This document shows, in pieces, positions 47,941 to 60,430 of a DNA stretch of 64,000 bases (the stretch's first letter is position 1; each line of letters opens with the position of its first letter). The notes under the pieces were generated by a model. The model was given only the letters and a program-made list of their open reading frames with translations, was not told where the DNA came from and searched no databases. This DNA comes from Strongylocentrotus purpuratus. Lineage: Eukaryota > Echinodermata > Echinoidea > Camarodonta > Strongylocentrotidae. Position numbers and translations under genes: made by a program. The stretch spans positions 30,865,806 to 30,929,805 of the forward strand of contig NW_022145610.1 in the NCBI RefSeq assembly GCF_000002235.5. The letters are read 5' to 3'.

Positions 47941-49079
47941 TGAGGGGAGGGGGGGTTTATTGTGGTTCATAGGCCTAATGTATAACTTTAAAGTTAGAGA
48001 GGGAGAGGATGAAATGATGTACTGCCTAGGGAATGTGTATGCAGGAGACATTGCCATGTGCCAAGAAGAAATAGCAATGGAAGGATTCATAATACATTTA
48101 TGTTATTATAAATGCCCCTTCTCACTCCCTTTGGCTGCGATATGGGCACACAGTTAATATAAACAATGGAAATATAAATCGATATTAGCTTTCCCCAAAG
48201 TACAGAGTACTTTGCTGAGGAATGACCCCACACTTGATAGTTTTCTTTGGAGTAAATGACCCCTTCTGCTGTCTCCTATTCATCTTACACATTGGATGAA
48301 TTATTCAACATTTTCCGAACACAAGAGGCAGAAGAAATAGCTTGAAATTGAGTTCTCAATTTTACAGTCTATAGCAACCACACCCACGCATCATGTCAAC
48401 TCCTTAAATGAGAGCATCTCGCACTTCCTCTCCTTATTTCTTTGTTTTCTCGCTCTCCTCCAGCTTTTTAATTCTTTTATTACTTCTTATTTTTCTCTTT
48501 CATCTTCATCTTCTTGCTTTTCATCTTTTTCTTTTCACTCTTCCTACCCTTTCCTATACCGGTACTGTTTCCCTTCAAAGAAAACTAATTTCTTCTATTT
48601 CTGTCTTGCTTCTAAACGCTCACTAACCTAACCTCTTTGTTCTTAACCTTCCATTTATCACACCCAGACGCTCTGTTCTCCACTTATCTTCTTTTGATCT
48701 TCTTTCTCATTTTTTTCCTTCCTGAATCATAAACCAATAATTCCATCTTCTTTCAAATGATCACACTATTTGTTTCTTGTATACAAAGTTTTAAAAAAGT
48801 CATCAAGAGAATTTCTTCAGAGTAAATGAGAGTCTCTCATGTAAAATATGGAGGAATTTGATTAAAAGCTTACTCTAAAGAAGATGTAAAGAGAGAGAAA
48901 AAGAGAGAGAAAATAAAACAAAAAGATAAAAGAGAAGGGGTAGAGAGCAGGAAGCATTTTCATCTCCCAGAACTCAAATGCTGCTTTAAACCTAAATCAA
49001 TTACACAAACAATTAGCTTTTCGCAAGGAATCCATGATGACCTGTCCCTTTTCTAGGCAATGCAAATTTAAATGTAGAC

Positions 49080-49420
49080 TCGCAGTCCATGCACTGTTGT
49101 CCTTGAGGAGGACGGAGATGGCCATCGTGTGCCCAAATAATTGAGTTGTGAAGATGGGGGCAAACAGTACCTCGATCCTGTCCTTCCCTCTACCGACAAA
49201 ATTTCATGAGCGTATGTTGTACTAGAACGATCATGTTGCACTTAATAGAGTTTGGGCTGGAGAGATCTGTTCCCCGTGTTAGCTGAGGGATGGAGGGAGG
49301 AGTCGAAAACTCGCAAAGGTCGCCTGAGCGTCCTAGTTATCGAGGTACCTATCCAGGCTCTGTCGCTATCAATGCCTTTGTTCTCCCTCATATTGAAGAT
49401 ACACGTTCAAGCGTGAAATT
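49080..49420. other. GC-richer non-repetitive block, candidate regulatory DNA or decayed exon
   Basis: About 340 bp with higher GC content and balanced composition inside AT-rich DNA; no microsatellite and no long frame. Part of it (from about 49318) is similar to 49915-50060. The function is not visible from sequence alone. Confidence 0.25.
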
Positions 49421-50180
49421 AATGTAAAATTCTTTGACCTTTCTCACTGCAATATTGATTGCTGGAAGCGAAAAGGGAACTAACTCAATGTTTGTTGGAA
49501 GCTAGCAAAGCTTCTGTAAAATGTTGAGTGAATTCTAGCTAGAACACATCAACTTCAGTTCAGTGGTAATGGACTTATTTCTTCAATTAAGAAATAAAAA
49601 GGTTGCTGACTCGATTTCATTATGATGAACCCCATTAATTTGATCCACTGTAAAGCTCTTCATTCCGTAAAAGGAATAATGAATGAACGGTGAATCTAAC
49701 AAGTAATCTATACTGATTTTCTCTCCACAATATAATGGAGGGATAAAATTATGAAGATTGATTGTGAATGCTAACTGCTTATTTATTCAGGCTCAGTAAC
49801 AAACAAATAAAAACAAGAAACAAAACCCCCAAAATAGACAGAAGATAAACATGAAGATTACACTCAAATCATTAGCAATTCTTCAATACCCATTTCCAGG
49901 ATGACAAGGAGATGGAAATCAAGAAGACCTTTTTCGCTGGCGGGGCGTCCTACTTTTCTAGGTACCTATTGCTGTCAAGTATTCTTTTCTTTTACATTCA
50001 GAGGCTCCTTGTTCAAACGTGAAACAACCGCTAGATCCAACATTCCGCAGATGAATACCACCGCTAAGCTTGCAAATATCAATTTCCAGTACAGTGGTAT
50101 TAAAGCATAACAAATCAATGGATAAGCATAACATCCCCCTACAACCACTGCAAAGCTCTTAATCCCTATTTAAGTTTTTA
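49310..50180. repeat. Degenerate duplication, two copies about 590 bp apart
   Basis: GGCGTCCTA...TAGGTACCTAT...CTGTC...TTCAA(G/A)CGTGAAA and later CACTG(T/C)AAAGCTCTT(C/A)AT occur in order starting near 49325 and 49938. The copies are diverged. Confidence 0.5.
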
Positions 50181-51529
50181 CTCGCTATGATTTGAAAGGT
50201 CTGAGAATGCCACATTGTTTGAGAGTATATTTACCGTACATAATGTACATGTGACAAAAGTTGCATGTGGCAGCCCACTGTTTGTTCATTTGTCCACCAC
50301 CGAAGATAAAGGGTTAACTCTTTATATGCCACATGACCAATCTCTATTGTGGGATAGATATACCAAAGACGTTTTCTTTTCCAAGTTCATGGGGTGCTTT
50401 TTCTCTAGGACATTCACGCATGCCTGAAAATATCAACCAAATAACATGGAACTGCAATCTTGAGATACTTATCGATTTACATATATAACTCCTTTCCACG
50501 GTCCACAGCCTTCTCACATGAACCCAGCAAAGATCTGAATCGAGCTCAAAGTCAATCTTGAAAATTATACAAAGATTTTGTTTTCAGGATGAAAAAGAGA
50601 AATGATGTGGAAAAGATGTTCTCGGTTGACAAGAATGTAAGTTACTTGGACCTCTTCTCTTGTCAACATCTATTCTCTTTCTTTCCCCTTTCTTTAAATA
50701 ATGTTCAGTCATGCATGAGCTCCCAAAGGTCATTGAATATATTTGACAGGGTACACAGGAGTCTATGCCCTTTTACTTTGAAAGGTCATGAAGAATTTGC
50801 AGACTAGGAGACATCCATTTTCAGGGTAAAGCCCTCAAAAGTATTTTTTTATAATTAAATTTTGAAGGAAAAAAAAGGACAAATTATTACACAACAGTCA
50901 ATATTGCGTGATCTTCAAGCCTCATTATGTACAACCTCAATGGGTAATTCAATTCAACTTCTATCTCTGTCATAAATATCGTATGAGAAAATCAGCAGTG
51001 CCCACAAGAAGCTCATGATTACAGCTACGTATTGTCAATGGCAGGCACATGCGCGGCCTCCTTGGGGGCAGCTAACAAAATTGTTTGCCCTTGCACACAT
51101 ACATTGAAAAGTGTGGAGGATCTATTTTTGCCCACAAAAAGCCAGTGGCTTAAAGACCTAATGGTAACAAAATCAACATTATTTGTTTTTAAAAAAAATT
51201 GCTAAGGATATCTTACCTTATGTTATGCCAATGTTGTTTTTCAAACAAAATTAGCAGATTTGAGTCATATTGTGTTTTTTTCTACTCCCTTAAAAAAAGG
51301 AGATTATATTTAATGATCTGACAGGTTCCTGAGGCTCACCCAGCATAGCAACAGTGAATGTATGTAACATGAATCTGAACTATTGAAAATATCTCAAATG
51401 ATTTCCTATTTTACATTGTTGTATTTTCCTGAGATGACCCATTACTGGCATCTTCAGTAGATGTCAACATGTTAATTAAAGGGAGCATGTTTTTTTTTGT
51501 GTGTTTTAGTCTAGACTGGGAATGGTTGC

Positions 51530-51705
51530 TTACTCTTCATGCGATTGCATTGTGAAAGAAACGTTGTGGAATCGATCAGGAAAGGTTGATCATCTAGCAT
51601 ATAAGTATTGGTAAGAATGATAAAAAATTTGGCCCAGTCTTGGTAATGTTACAAGCACTGTACACAAAAAGATGTATATTGGATTATGCGACACGTGCGC
51701 TATAT
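51530..51705 (-). mobile_element. Partial inverted copy of the AGAGAAGGTTGAG MITE
   Basis: The reverse strand aligns with about 44930-45105, sharing TTTCTTTCACAATGCAATCG, ATGCTAGATGATCAA and CCAAGACT(T/G)GGCC. The ends are lost. Confidence 0.8.
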
Positions 51706-52145
51706 CTATCCGGTCTGGATAGATATAATAATTTACCAAATATATTAATTAGTAGGCGATTTCCCGGCAAAATTTGTATCATCACGTATTAGTCAAAACA
51801 TATTCTTTCACATAATTGGTAATAAGAGCTTCCATTTCATTTTTTTGAGAGGGGGGCAATTCCAAAACTGGTCTATACCTTTACAACATGTCTTTGGATG
51901 TAAGTCTTTCTGGCTATCACACCTGTACAGCTGTACGAAGGGTAATGTACTTTATATGCAGCCACCGTATATGCTTATGTGCAGTGTACCTGATACTGAC
52001 ATTTCCATGGACTTTACAACAGGGCTTAAGATGAACAGCCTCCTCCATTTTCCGGGATATCACTATTTCCTTTCGGACAAATGCAGCATTATCTGCCAGC
52101 TGTATACACAAGGATGCATTCCAATTTCCCTTTCCCATCTCTCCC

Positions 52146-52165
52146 TTGTCGTCAACTTCTCTCTC

Positions 52166-52201
<36 letters not shown>

Positions 52202-52990
52202 CCTCTCTCATTCTCTCTTCCCCTCTCTCATTCTCTGTTCCCATCTCTCATTCTCTCTTCCCCTCTCTCATTCTCTGTTCCCATCTCTCATTCTCTCTTC
52301 CCCTCTCTCATTCTCTGTTCCCATCTCTCATTCTCTCTCCCTCTCTCTCATTCTCTGTTCCCATCTCTCATTCTCTCACCCCTCTCTCATTCTCTCTCCC
52401 CCTCTCTCATTCTCTCTTCCCCTCTCTCATTTTCTCTCCCCCTCTCTCATTCTCTGTTCCCATCTCTTCCCATCTCTCCCCCTCTCTCATTCTCTCTCCC
52501 CCTCTCTCATTCTCTCTCCCTCTCTCTCATTCTCTCTTCCCATCTCTCCCCCTCTCTCATTCTCTCTCCCCCCTCTCTCATTCTCTCTCCCTCTCTCTCA
52601 TTCTCTCTTCCCATCTCTCATTCTCTCTCCCCCTCTCTCATTCTCTCTTCCCCTCTCTCATTTTCTCTCCCCCTCTCTCATTTTCTCTCCCCCTCTCTCA
52701 TTCTCTCTCCCTCTCTCTCATTCTCTCTTCCCATCTCTCCCCCTCTCTCATTCTCTCTCCCCCCCTCTCTCATTCTCTCTCCCCCCTCTCTCATTCTCTC
52801 TCCCCCTCTCTCATTCTCTCTCCCTCTCTCTCATTCTCTCTTCCCATCTCTCCCCCTCTCTCATTCTCTCTCCCCCCCCCCCCCCCCCCTCTCTCATTCT
52901 CTCTCCCTCTCTCTCATTCTCTCTTCCCATCTCTCATTCTCTCTTCCCATCTCTTTCCATCTCTCCCCCTCTCTCATCCCATCATACATA
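52146..52990. repeat. CT minisatellite of CTCTCATTCTCTCTTCCC-type units
   Basis: About 0.85 kb of tandem units of roughly 20-21 bp, built as CCCCTCTCTCATTCTCT with T-C-C-C or G-T-T-C-C-C spacers, plus a poly-C run at 52870-52889. All three forward frames stay open for hundreds of codons, encoding only Ser/Leu/Pro/His/Phe. That is expected of such a repeat and I do not call a gene. Confidence 0.95.
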
Positions 52991-53583
52991 CTCTTCTTCA
53001 TTCAAAATTTGTGTCTCTTTTCAACCGTTATCACACTTTCCATTCTCTGGTCATTTCTGTCTGCTGCCACTTTCCTCCTTACTTTCTTCTTGAACTATAT
53101 TCCTTTTCCCATCGTCTAATTCTCTTACACCCCCTTGTCTCTATTCCTACCTTCCTCTTGCTCCATCTCTACCTTCTCCACCCCCATCTCGTTCTCAATT
53201 TCTCCAACACCCCTCCTCTCTCTCATATTTACCCCCCCCCCCCCACCACCCCCTCTCTCTGTCTCCCTCTCTCTTGCTCATCCCTACTCCCACATTTTTG
53301 TCTTTATACCTAAACAGCTTCTTATACTGAAATATGCTCTGTGGAAAGTCAACCTGTACAGTGGGCAATCAAATTCAAACTATAAAAAAAGGGAGACAGT
53401 TTCATTGTAAAACACTTCCTTGTACAATGATTGGTGTAATAAATCATAATGAGATACAACACGTAACAATGTAGCATCACAGATGGGCTTTACATGCCTG
53501 GTATTTCTCTTGGAATCTTTACATCCGGCAAGCAAAACGCATTTGACATTTCCAGAATTGATTATTAAATCAATACATCATTC

Positions 53584-53650
53584 GCTCAGAGCCAGAAGGG
53601 CATTGACTTGCATCAATCAACAATGGGGGATTCCCCTTCTGGCTCTCAAC
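53584..53650. mobile_element. Short hairpin MITE of the AGCCAGAAGGG family, copy 4
   Basis: GCTCAGAGCCAGAAGGGCAT faces CCCCTTCTGGCTCTCAAC across a short loop. Confidence 0.8.
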
Positions 53651-54239
53651 ACTAAGTACAACCCAGTGGGCGGAAAATGCATTGGAGCAATGAGCAGTTC
53701 AGGTCTGGAAAGCTCCAATGAGCTCTGAAAATTCATAACAAAGCTCTCAAAGGAATACAATAAAAACTGTCTTAAAAAAACAACTTCCTATTACAATATG
53801 ATTTTGGTGATCTAAGCAGAGTTCTTGTTAAACATTATTGTCATTTTTCTTCTTCTTGTATTGGTAGAATGTAAACAAAATGTATAATTAATAATTGTGA
53901 TAATGTCAGAATTTTGATATCTCAATATTTTGAAGTCACTTTATGCATTATCTTCAATATACAAGATAGATAACATAGACATATCAAGATGTAAAAAACT
54001 CTCTCCTTTTTGTATTTAAGCATATAAGACAAAACATTGTCTTTCCATCACCTAACTTTCTTTCTACCCTTCTCCTCCGAAGGACCTCTCATTCTTTCTA
54101 TTTGCTTTCATCTCTTTCATATTTCCTTATCCTCGGTCTTACACCATTCTTGATACAAACAATATACAAACAATGCCTGTGTGGAACTTGGAAAAACATC
54201 CATTTGAATCTCAAAACACATTCTCTTTCACTCTGTAGA

Positions 54240-54565
54240 TTCCCCTCGGTCCCATATGCTCACATGGTTGTTATTAAGCGGCGACAGTATCATGCCGAGG
54301 CATTAGAGCCTCAATGTTAATGACTCCCAAGCGAGCAAGCGCACCACCATTAATACCGCGAACGACTGTCATCAGAAATGTTCTTCGTACTAAGCGGGGT
54401 AAGGATGATGATGGAAGTCAGTCGCGCTTGGTCGACTTTTGCCCTGACATCTGCAATATCGCTCACTGCTCCGTGGCCTGTAACGTCGCATGTGCGTTTG
54501 CGACTGAATCTTGTCACTCGCGAGTCGTGCGTAGTAATTGGCACATGAATCATAGATGACCCGAT
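54240..54565. other. CpG-rich unique block
   Basis: About 320 bp with roughly half GC and many CG dinucleotides (for example GCGGCGAC, GTCGCGCTTGGTCGAC, GCGAGTCGTGCG) in an AT-rich region. Both strands are open for about 80 codons, with no recognisable protein and no clear splice context. It may be a promoter, an enhancer or a first exon. Confidence 0.3.
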
Positions 54566-54735
54566 GATGTTTACTCCTTCCTTCCACGAGAAATTTTCAA
54601 TCATAACTAATAAGGTAAACGATATTGACATGGTCTACGGCTTTTACAAGTATTTACAATGATTGAAATATAAATTAAATATGAAATATATATCTCAAAA
54701 TATTCATTCTGATAAAATGACAGAGCAAATAGTCT

Positions 54736-54814
54736 GTTTGGAGCCAGAAGGGTATTAACTCCATATAAAAGTAAATGTAGAAGTGCATAGGTTAACTCCC
54801 TTCGGTCTCAAAAC
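54736..54814. mobile_element. Short hairpin MITE of the AGCCAGAAGGG family, copy 5 (longest arms)
   Basis: The arms extend about 28 bp: GTCTGTTTGGAGCCAGAAGG and ATTAACTC on the left face GTTAACTCCCTTCGGTCTCA and AAACAGAC on the right. It defines the likely true ends of the family. Confidence 0.8.
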
Positions 54815-54944
54815 AGACAAAATAAAACCATGTAATTTCATTACATCATATAAATCATGTATGTTCAGATAACTGAAGGGTATACAATAAATTTATAATT
54901 TCTAGACTCCTTTAAAAGAAAAGAAAATATTAAAATTATCTTTG

Positions 54945-54988
54945 AGATTTTTTTTTTTTTTAATTAAAAAAAAAAAAAAAATTATAAT
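54945..54988. repeat. Poly-T / poly-A palindrome
   Basis: A T-run, TTAATTAA, then an A-run; a perfect low-complexity inverted repeat. Confidence 0.9.
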
Positions 54989-55038
54989 AAGAATATGCTA
55001 AGCTTATAATATCAAGGTTTAAGTGTACTGAACATCAA

Positions 55039-55173
55039 GGGGCCGTTACTCGAAACCGTCATAAGTCGAAGTTCGTGGACATCCTATTGAAAAATGTGTT
55101 ATAACGCAATTAACACACGTTTCTATGTGATGTCCACGAACTTGGACTTATGACGGTTTCGAAGAACGGCCCC
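55039..55173. mobile_element. 135-bp palindromic MITE, GGGGCCGTT ends
   Basis: The arms of about 42 bp (starting GGGGCCGTTACTCGAAACCG and, inverted, GGGGCCGTTCTTCGAAACCG) differ at only a few positions. They contain GTCATAAGTC and TTCGTGGACATC in both arms. The target duplication is unclear. Confidence 0.8.
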
Positions 55174-56399
55174 ACTGGTGACATAAAATAATTCAGGCGT
55201 ATGTTCCATAATGTATACATACCCAATCAGGCGTAAAAAGGTGTCAACATAATGGTCGAAACAGCCTTGTAATGCTTACAGGTTAAAAACAGAGCATGGA
55301 ATTTCATAATCAGCAAAATTGAAGTGGTTTCATGAGAGATTCTAATGTAAGCTACAAGTGATGGCTTATGGAACTATGTTGAAAAGCTCTTCAACAAGTC
55401 ATCACTATGTATCTCTGGAGAAAAAAAAGCAGGGGAGCGGAGAGCCATTTATCTCTGGAATGCTCCAAAAGATTTATGGTAAAAACAACAAAATGCAAAT
55501 GAATTGCTGTAAGAAAATTTAAGTTTTACATTACCGAATCCCCTGTTTCCTGTTAACAATTAAACATTCATTGTGTACAGGTACACATTCTGGAAAAGGT
55601 TCACATGTATAGATATTCAAAGTTCACTTTTGTAGCAAATGGCTCATAGACTGGATCAACATATATTCAAATTTTATGCATACTTTTTAAACAATGGTTG
55701 TTCTTGACAACCTGAAGGCTTGCCCGACATAGCAAACAGAGAATGTATGCAAACTGGACTCCAAGTATTGTAGTGCATTCATTAATATAACAGGTTAATG
55801 GAATACCTCATAACTAGGTCCCCATGACAGAAACCTCCATAAATTTGAATGTTAGTACACTGGTCTTTTGTGCTGAAAAGGTGTCAAGTATATTTCTTGC
55901 ACATGTGAGCTCTTTCTGTAACTTGACTAATGAAAAGTGGTAAAAAATATTGAGGATTTCTCTGTCTTTAATTCCTAGAGCACTTTGAAACTATCCATAG
56001 CTAATTGCTGTTCTGACAGTAGATTAGGTACATATTTTTATCAGCACACTTGTAAAATTATTCCAATAATTGCTTATTATGCTACTGGGTGATAGCTGAA
56101 GACTTTAAGCTGAGAGCAATTATAATAGCATTATGATTAACTTTATGAAATGGGCAAATACTACAATGCAATATTACGTAATTAAAAAAATGTTATATGG
56201 AATACAATAGGATGAAATATTATTGTTATTCTACATTATATTCTGTATTGTATTTCTTGTGAGTCTTTGTAATTATGAAGAAAATATTGTGTGCAATTCA
56301 TTTTCTAATTATGTGCAATTGTGTGAGAAATTGAAGAATTGACAAATAAATTCACACAAGAAGTTATTTCATCTCCAAGACTGAACAAAAAGAAAGACC

Positions 56400-56715
56400 A
56401 AAGCAGTCAGAGCGATTCAATCATCTACCTATAGTATTGAATTGGTCACATGGTTTTAAGAGCTTAGGTCAAGAGAGACTAATCTAATAGAATTAATTCA
56501 TACAAAAAAAAACAATAAATAGTTTTTCATCAAAGCCAAAACAAGAAGAAGACCTTCTCAAAGAACAGTATTATGGCATCAAGAAGGCTACCAGTTGGCA
56601 ACCAACACAGTCAGAGCAATTCAAGCACCTACGTGCAGTATGGAAACGGTTACATGGTGTACATGGCTCGGGTGAAGAGAGACTCATCTAATGCAATCAA
56701 TTCATCTATATCATG
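56400..56715. repeat. Two-copy local duplication, spacing about 205 bp
   Basis: CAGTCAGAGC(G/A)ATTCAA, CACATGG / TACATGG and AGAGAGACT...CTAAT(A/G)...AATT(A/C)ATTCAT occur in order from about 56405 and 56609. Confidence 0.75.
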
Positions 56716-57789
56716 TTGGGATCTTGTGACTCGATTAGCGTTCTCCCACCATTCCATATCCAAACAAAGCTACCGGTGTCACAGACAATGAAGCGAAGCC
56801 TACGGCACAACTCCTGAAAGTCCCCTGATCATGCCTCAACAAAGTCGCCCACCATCTCCTCCAGGGCCGGAAGACCTCATGATTGTCAACGCAGAAGGTC
56901 ATGTGACCCCTAATTTTGAATGTCATGCATAGAGCGCTGTATAGTGTAAGGATGGTTGCTGAAAACCTATGACATTTTGTATGAATAATCACCCTTTACT
57001 GGTGGTGCTCGTCTTGACTTCCAGAATGGAACTGAAAATTTGATAGCGCTTCCAAATTGTCTATCTAATGGATCAGTTGTTTTGAAATTGATATGACATA
57101 TAGCCAATCTGCCTCCCCTTATCCTACCTTCCTTAATTATTTCTTTTGCTCTCCTCCCACAATGCTACATATTAATGTGTTGAATACTGCCCCCATCTTG
57201 TCGGTGAAACAACTTGGAAATGAACCATAAATGAAAATGTCATTCTATCAAATGAATAGGGTTATTACTAATCTCCATCATTTTATTCATCTCCATTTTA
57301 ATCCTGTAACACCTTCAATACTTCTTCCTCTAACTGTCACAAGTCTCAGAATCATTTCTCATCTTCATCGTTGTCGCTTTTCTCTTTTCTGTAACTTCCG
57401 TTTATCCTCCTACAACCATCTGAATTCTCTGAATTCATTTTCATTTTCATTCTTAACCTATCTGGATTTCCTTGTCGCATTATATTCCTCTTCTAATCAA
57501 TGCACGTCTCTTAATCAATATCATCTTCATTATGCATCCACATCTTACTTTTCCCTGAAAATGTCATCATTCCCCTAACATGACAAATCTTTGAATTAAT
57601 CTTCACCTTTACTGTACATTTATATCTATTCCATTTGTATTGTCCCTCTCCTCTGTCCTCCTCCAACAACTGAAGTTCATGATGTTGTAACCTTCATCAT
57701 CCGTCTGTCACTTATAATTACCACCTTGTCTACTTTCCAATTGCTTCCTCCATGAACCTACTAGGTCCATACCTCCTCCTCTCTCTATC

Positions 57790-58490
57790 ATCCTCCAACC
57801 ATCTCAAATCTGAATCAATTCTCACCTCCATCACTCATCCAGCTCCTTCCTTCCTTCTTGCATCCTCTTCCCTCCATCTCAATTTGTTCTCATCTTTCTT
57901 TAATAATCATCATCTCTTCCCTCTCATTCCTCACCTACTACCTCCTGCAACTATCTAAAGTATTCTAAACCAGTGTTTCTTTCATCCTCCTCTCATCCTT
58001 CTTTTTTCCCTACCAACATCTGAATTAATTCTCATCTTCATCACTCATCCACCTCCTTCCTTCCTTCCTTCCTTCATCCTTTTCCACCATCTCAATTTGT
58101 TCTCATCTTTCTTTAATAATCATCATCTCTTCCCTCTCATTCCTCACCTACTACCTCCTGCAACTATCTAAAGTATTCTAAACCAGTGTTTCTTTCATCC
58201 TCCTCTCATCCTTCTTTTTTCCCTACCAACATCTGAATTAATTCTCATCTTCATCACTCATCCACCTCCTTCCTTCCTTCCTTCCTTCATCCTTTTCCAC
58301 CATCTCAATTTGTTCTCATCTTTCTTTAATAATCATCATCTCTTCCCTCTCATTTCCTCACCTACTACCTCCTCCAACTATTAACAGTATTCTAAACCAT
58401 TGTTTTGTCATCCACCCCTCATCTGTCTTTTCTCTACCAACATCTGAATCAATTCTCATCTTCATCATTTCACCATCTCATTCCTCCAGA
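57790..58490. repeat. Tandem repeat, unit about 211 bp, three to four copies
   Basis: TGAAT(C/T)AATTCTCA is at 57811, 58021, 58233 and 58444. The middle copies are nearly identical and share CATCTCAATTTGTTCTCATC, AATAATCATCATCTCTTCCC and ATTCTAAACCAGTGTTTCTT. A TTCC run sits in each unit. Confidence 0.93.
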
Positions 58491-58834
58491 CTTCCTCCTC
58501 CTCCTCCAGCCGTCTCTGAATTAATTCTGAACCTTCGGACTTCCAAATGGCAAATCAAAACCACATGAAGAATAGGATGAGAGGATAATGCATGCAATGC
58601 TGGTGATGGATTGTTAATTGCACACCGACACACATACATTTCACATTCACTTACGTTCACTCAAACCTCCACATCTATCTCCTTCCCGTCTCCGGATCGC
58701 ATCTTCTGGAAATGTCGGGAGGCACAGAGGTTCTATCTTCATGCATTTGCTCATTTTTTATTTGCTTCATACTTTTTACTGTTTATCTGATAATCTGCCA
58801 TAAATGGAATATGATTTGTGTAGACAAAGAATGG

Positions 58835-58869
58835 GTGAGACTGAGTGAGAGAGATAGAGAGACAGAAAG

Positions 58870-58903
<34 letters not shown>

Positions 58904-58904
58904 T

Positions 58905-58944
<40 letters not shown>

Positions 58945-59085
58945 TACAGAGAGTGAGAACATGAGATAGATAGACAATGACATTATAAGTCAGATGGTCG
59001 AGAGAGGGAGAAAGAAAGAATGTGCAAGAGGATGAGAGAGAGAAAGAGGCAGAGAGAGAGAGAGAGGCAGAGAGAGATTTTTAAA
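58835..59085. repeat. (GA)n microsatellite block
   Basis: Interrupted (GA)n with CAGA and GATA variants, and a second run at 59030-59080. Confidence 0.95.
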
Positions 59086-59199
59086 GAAGACATTTTCTGA
59101 AAATTAATGAAGGAATTGCACATTTGTTCATAATGTACAAATACACAATGTACAATGTACAATTTTCTACTTTAATCTCCTCTATCTATCCTTCCTCCT

Positions 59200-60430
59200 T
59201 TCCCATTGCCATGGTTACCTCTTTTAATAACCTCGTTCATCAACCACCTTCGCCTATAACATAAATCCCTCCTCCTCTAACATAACCCCTCATCTTATAC
59301 CATAGACCACCATTCTACACCATAAAACCCACATGCTCTGTACTAAATGTCAGTTCATTGCTCTCTCTACTCTGCAAATAATCAGTAGGTTTGTTTTCCT
59401 CCTTCCTACATACAGATCCCTGCACGGTGAAAATCTCGACATTTGTAAGCGGCCAAAATCACAACTGAAAACTGACCTAAAGTATGGTGGCAAAATATTC
59501 ATTTATTCGCAAAATTACAGTCATTCATTTCTTTTCAATTTTGAACTTTGAAACTGGCTGGCAGTGTATTATTCACTCCACTTCTTTTGTACAAAATGAG
59601 GGCTTCAATTTTAACTCATAGAGACAATAAAACCACTGAGTCTTTTGATCCGAAAGTTTGCACATACTTCCATGAATTCATCTTGCTGTTACAGGTAAAA
59701 TTGGAGGGCTGCAAATCCCAGATAGGGGCTTTATCCTCCTCCATCCACCTTTGCCCTTTCTCAGCACATGGTTACCTACTCATAATCATCATCTGGAAAA
59801 GAAAAAAATTCTTACCACTCTCATCTGGAAAATGTAGCAAATGTTTCTTCTTCATCTTCCCTCTATCCTTTCCCTTTCTCATCTCCATGGTTACCAGCTC
59901 ATGATTATTTCTTTTCATATCATCCTACTCCTATACCATGGGGGCCCCTTATCCTCTATACTATTACTCTTTATCTTCTCTCTCTAATCTGCCATAATGA
60001 GCAAGTGTTTCTTTTTATCCTTTCCCATCCATCCTTCCCCTTTCCATCACCATGGTTACTTGTTCATAATCATATTTTCATCTTCCTCTTCCTCCAGTAG
60101 AAAGTTCACCATCATCTTTACTAAAAATTCCCTCAATTCCCTACCCATGCAATCTGTACAAAATATTTTCCTTGTAGCCTCCTCCATCAATTTTTCCTCT
60201 TTCTTGTCACCATGGTTACTAGCTAGTAATATATATTTTTTCTTCTTCTTCCTCTTCTTCCTATTCTATAGGGCCCATCTTCCTATTTACTACAATTCCT
60301 TTTCTTCCCTCTTTTTTCATCCTCCTGTATCCATCCTTCCCCTTTCTCATCGTCATGGTTACCAGCCCATATTATCAATTTTCATCCTCCTCTTCTTCCA
60401 TTGTATACCATAAAACCCATCCTCATGTTC
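59200..60430. repeat. Degenerate pyrimidine-rich array marked by CCATGGTTACC
   Basis: CATGGTTAC recurs near 59210, 59767, 59886, 60051, 60211 and 60354, with a decayed form near 60835. The core copies are spaced 144-165 bp apart. Each is followed by a variant of AGCTCATAATCAT and preceded by a variant of CCTTTCTCATCACC, so an old tandem satellite of about 160 bp is likely. Confidence 0.65.

Noticed and set aside
51310..51370. Similarity to 55700-55760 (CATAGCAAACAG...GAATGTATG)
   Set aside because: Only a short weak match; not enough to call a repeat family.
51845..53313. Three overlapping long forward ORFs (315-424 codons)
   Set aside because: They lie in a CT minisatellite and encode only repeat-derived Ser/Leu/Pro/His/Phe; no start context, splice context or domain.
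54314..54631. ORFs on both strands in the CpG-rich block
   Set aside because: Both strands are open to similar length, which GC-rich DNA does by chance; no splice or start support.
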